Of a stretch of 6,078 nucleotides of DNA, positions 5,632-6,078 are shown one piece after another. The notes beneath the pieces were generated by a model that was given only the letters and a program-made list of their open reading frames with translations, was not told the DNA's origin and made no database searches. Location of the stretch: the NCBI RefSeq assembly GCF_036565765.1, contig NZ_DATCXP010000081.1. One strand, written 5' to 3'. A program made the position numbers and the translations under genes. This DNA comes from Terrimesophilobacter sp036565765 (lineage in GTDB: Bacteria > Actinomycetota > Actinomycetes > Actinomycetales > Microbacteriaceae). Numbering within the stretch: position 1 is the first letter of the stretch; each line of letters opens with the position of its first letter.

Positions 5632-6078
5632 GTGAGCAGCGAACGCAGCACGGCCGACTGGTATCGCGTCTTCGGCGAGGTCGAAGCCCGGGGTCAGTCG
5701 GCGATCTACGAGGAGTGGGCGCAGGGCGTCGCGACCGACACCGGGTTGATCGCGCTCATCGACGAGCTTCCCCTTCAGAAGCGCCAGCCGAACCTGGTGT
5801 TCGCCACCGCCCGCCTGCTCGGTGCGCCGGAGCGCGGCTACCGGGAGTTCCGCGACTGGCTGGTCGGTCACTGGCCGGCGGTCGCGGCAGAGGCCCGGCA
5901 CCGGATGACGCAGACGAATGAGCCCAGGCGGTGTGCGGCGCTTCTCCCGGCGTTCGCCGCACTTCAGCGTCAAGCGGGGAGTAGTGAGCCGCTCTCCCTG
6001 CTGGAGATCGGCGCGAGCGCCGGCCTCTGCCTCTACCCCGACCGGTACAGCTACCGATATGGGCAAGGGGAGTGGCTG
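5632..6078 (+). CDS. DUF2332 domain-containing protein, 3' end outside window
   Basis: The frame is open from GTG 5632 to the last base, giving 149 N-terminal residues of a family usually over 300 long. It matches what I know of DUF2332 proteins of Actinomycetota: RQPNLVFA at 51-58, the TQTNEPRRCAALLP stretch at 93-106, LLEIGASAGLCLYPDRYSY at 123-141. LLEIGASAGL resembles motif I of SAM-dependent methyltransferases, but no activity has been assigned to the family to my knowledge. GAGG at 5620-5623 lies eight bases before the GTG; a nearby ATG at 5624 runs into a stop after three codons. It begins 16 bases after the htaA-like stop with no visible terminator, so it is probably transcribed from the same iron-regulated promoter. 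Family call is good; function is unknown. Confidence 0.85.
   Translation, partial: MSSERSTADWYRVFGEVEARGQSAIYEEWAQGVATDTGLIALIDELPLQKRQPNLVFATARLLGAPERGYREFRDWLVGHWPAVAAEARHRMTQTNEPRRCAALLPAFAALQRQAGSSEPLSLLEIGASAGLCLYPDRYSYRYGQGEWL

Noticed and set aside
4752..5651. Minus-strand frame of 299 residues opposite the HtaA gene
   Set aside because: It has Arg/Gly/Glu-rich composition and no domain. The plus strand has a signal peptide, HtaA motifs, a membrane helix, a promoter and an operator.

Overview
This is a GC-rich bacterial window with tightly packed genes, a GTG start, strong GGAGG-type ribosome binding sites and ATGA stop/start overlaps. The HtaA heme-binding domain, the DtxR/IdeR-like iron box and the DUF2332 protein all point to a high-GC Actinomycetota. 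A Micrococcales relative such as Microbacteriaceae or Brevibacteriaceae is my guess, but the sequence alone does not fix the genus.

Positions 1-4185 (+ strand) hold five same-strand genes packed like one operon: the 3' part of a MaoC-type hydratase/dehydratase, a class I adenylate-forming acyl ligase, a classical SDR oxidoreductase, a Gfo/Idh/MocA oxidoreductase of the dihydrodiol-dehydrogenase type, and a small UPF0303/HbpS-like protein. Stop and start codons abut or overlap at several junctions and the largest gap is 26 bases. Together they look like a CoA- or acyl-modifying pathway: activation of a carboxylic acid, hydration/dehydration and NAD(P)-dependent redox. The substrate cannot be read from the sequence, and the operon continues upstream of the window.

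Positions 4216-4620 (- strand) encode a zinc-type methionine sulfoxide reductase B. It converges on the operon and is divergent from the next locus.

Positions 4621-4805 are a 185-base divergent regulatory region. It carries a clear promoter (TTGACA, 18 bases, TATTCT) and, just after the -10, an iron box that closely matches the DtxR/IdeR consensus. It drives a secreted, membrane-anchored single-domain HtaA heme-binding protein (4806-5615). A DUF2332 gene follows 16 bases later and runs off the window end.

The right half is therefore probably an iron-responsive heme-capture locus in which the uncharacterised DUF2332 protein may be co-regulated. No RNA genes, mobile elements, CRISPR arrays or long repeats were seen. 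No stretch over 300 bases lacks a gene.
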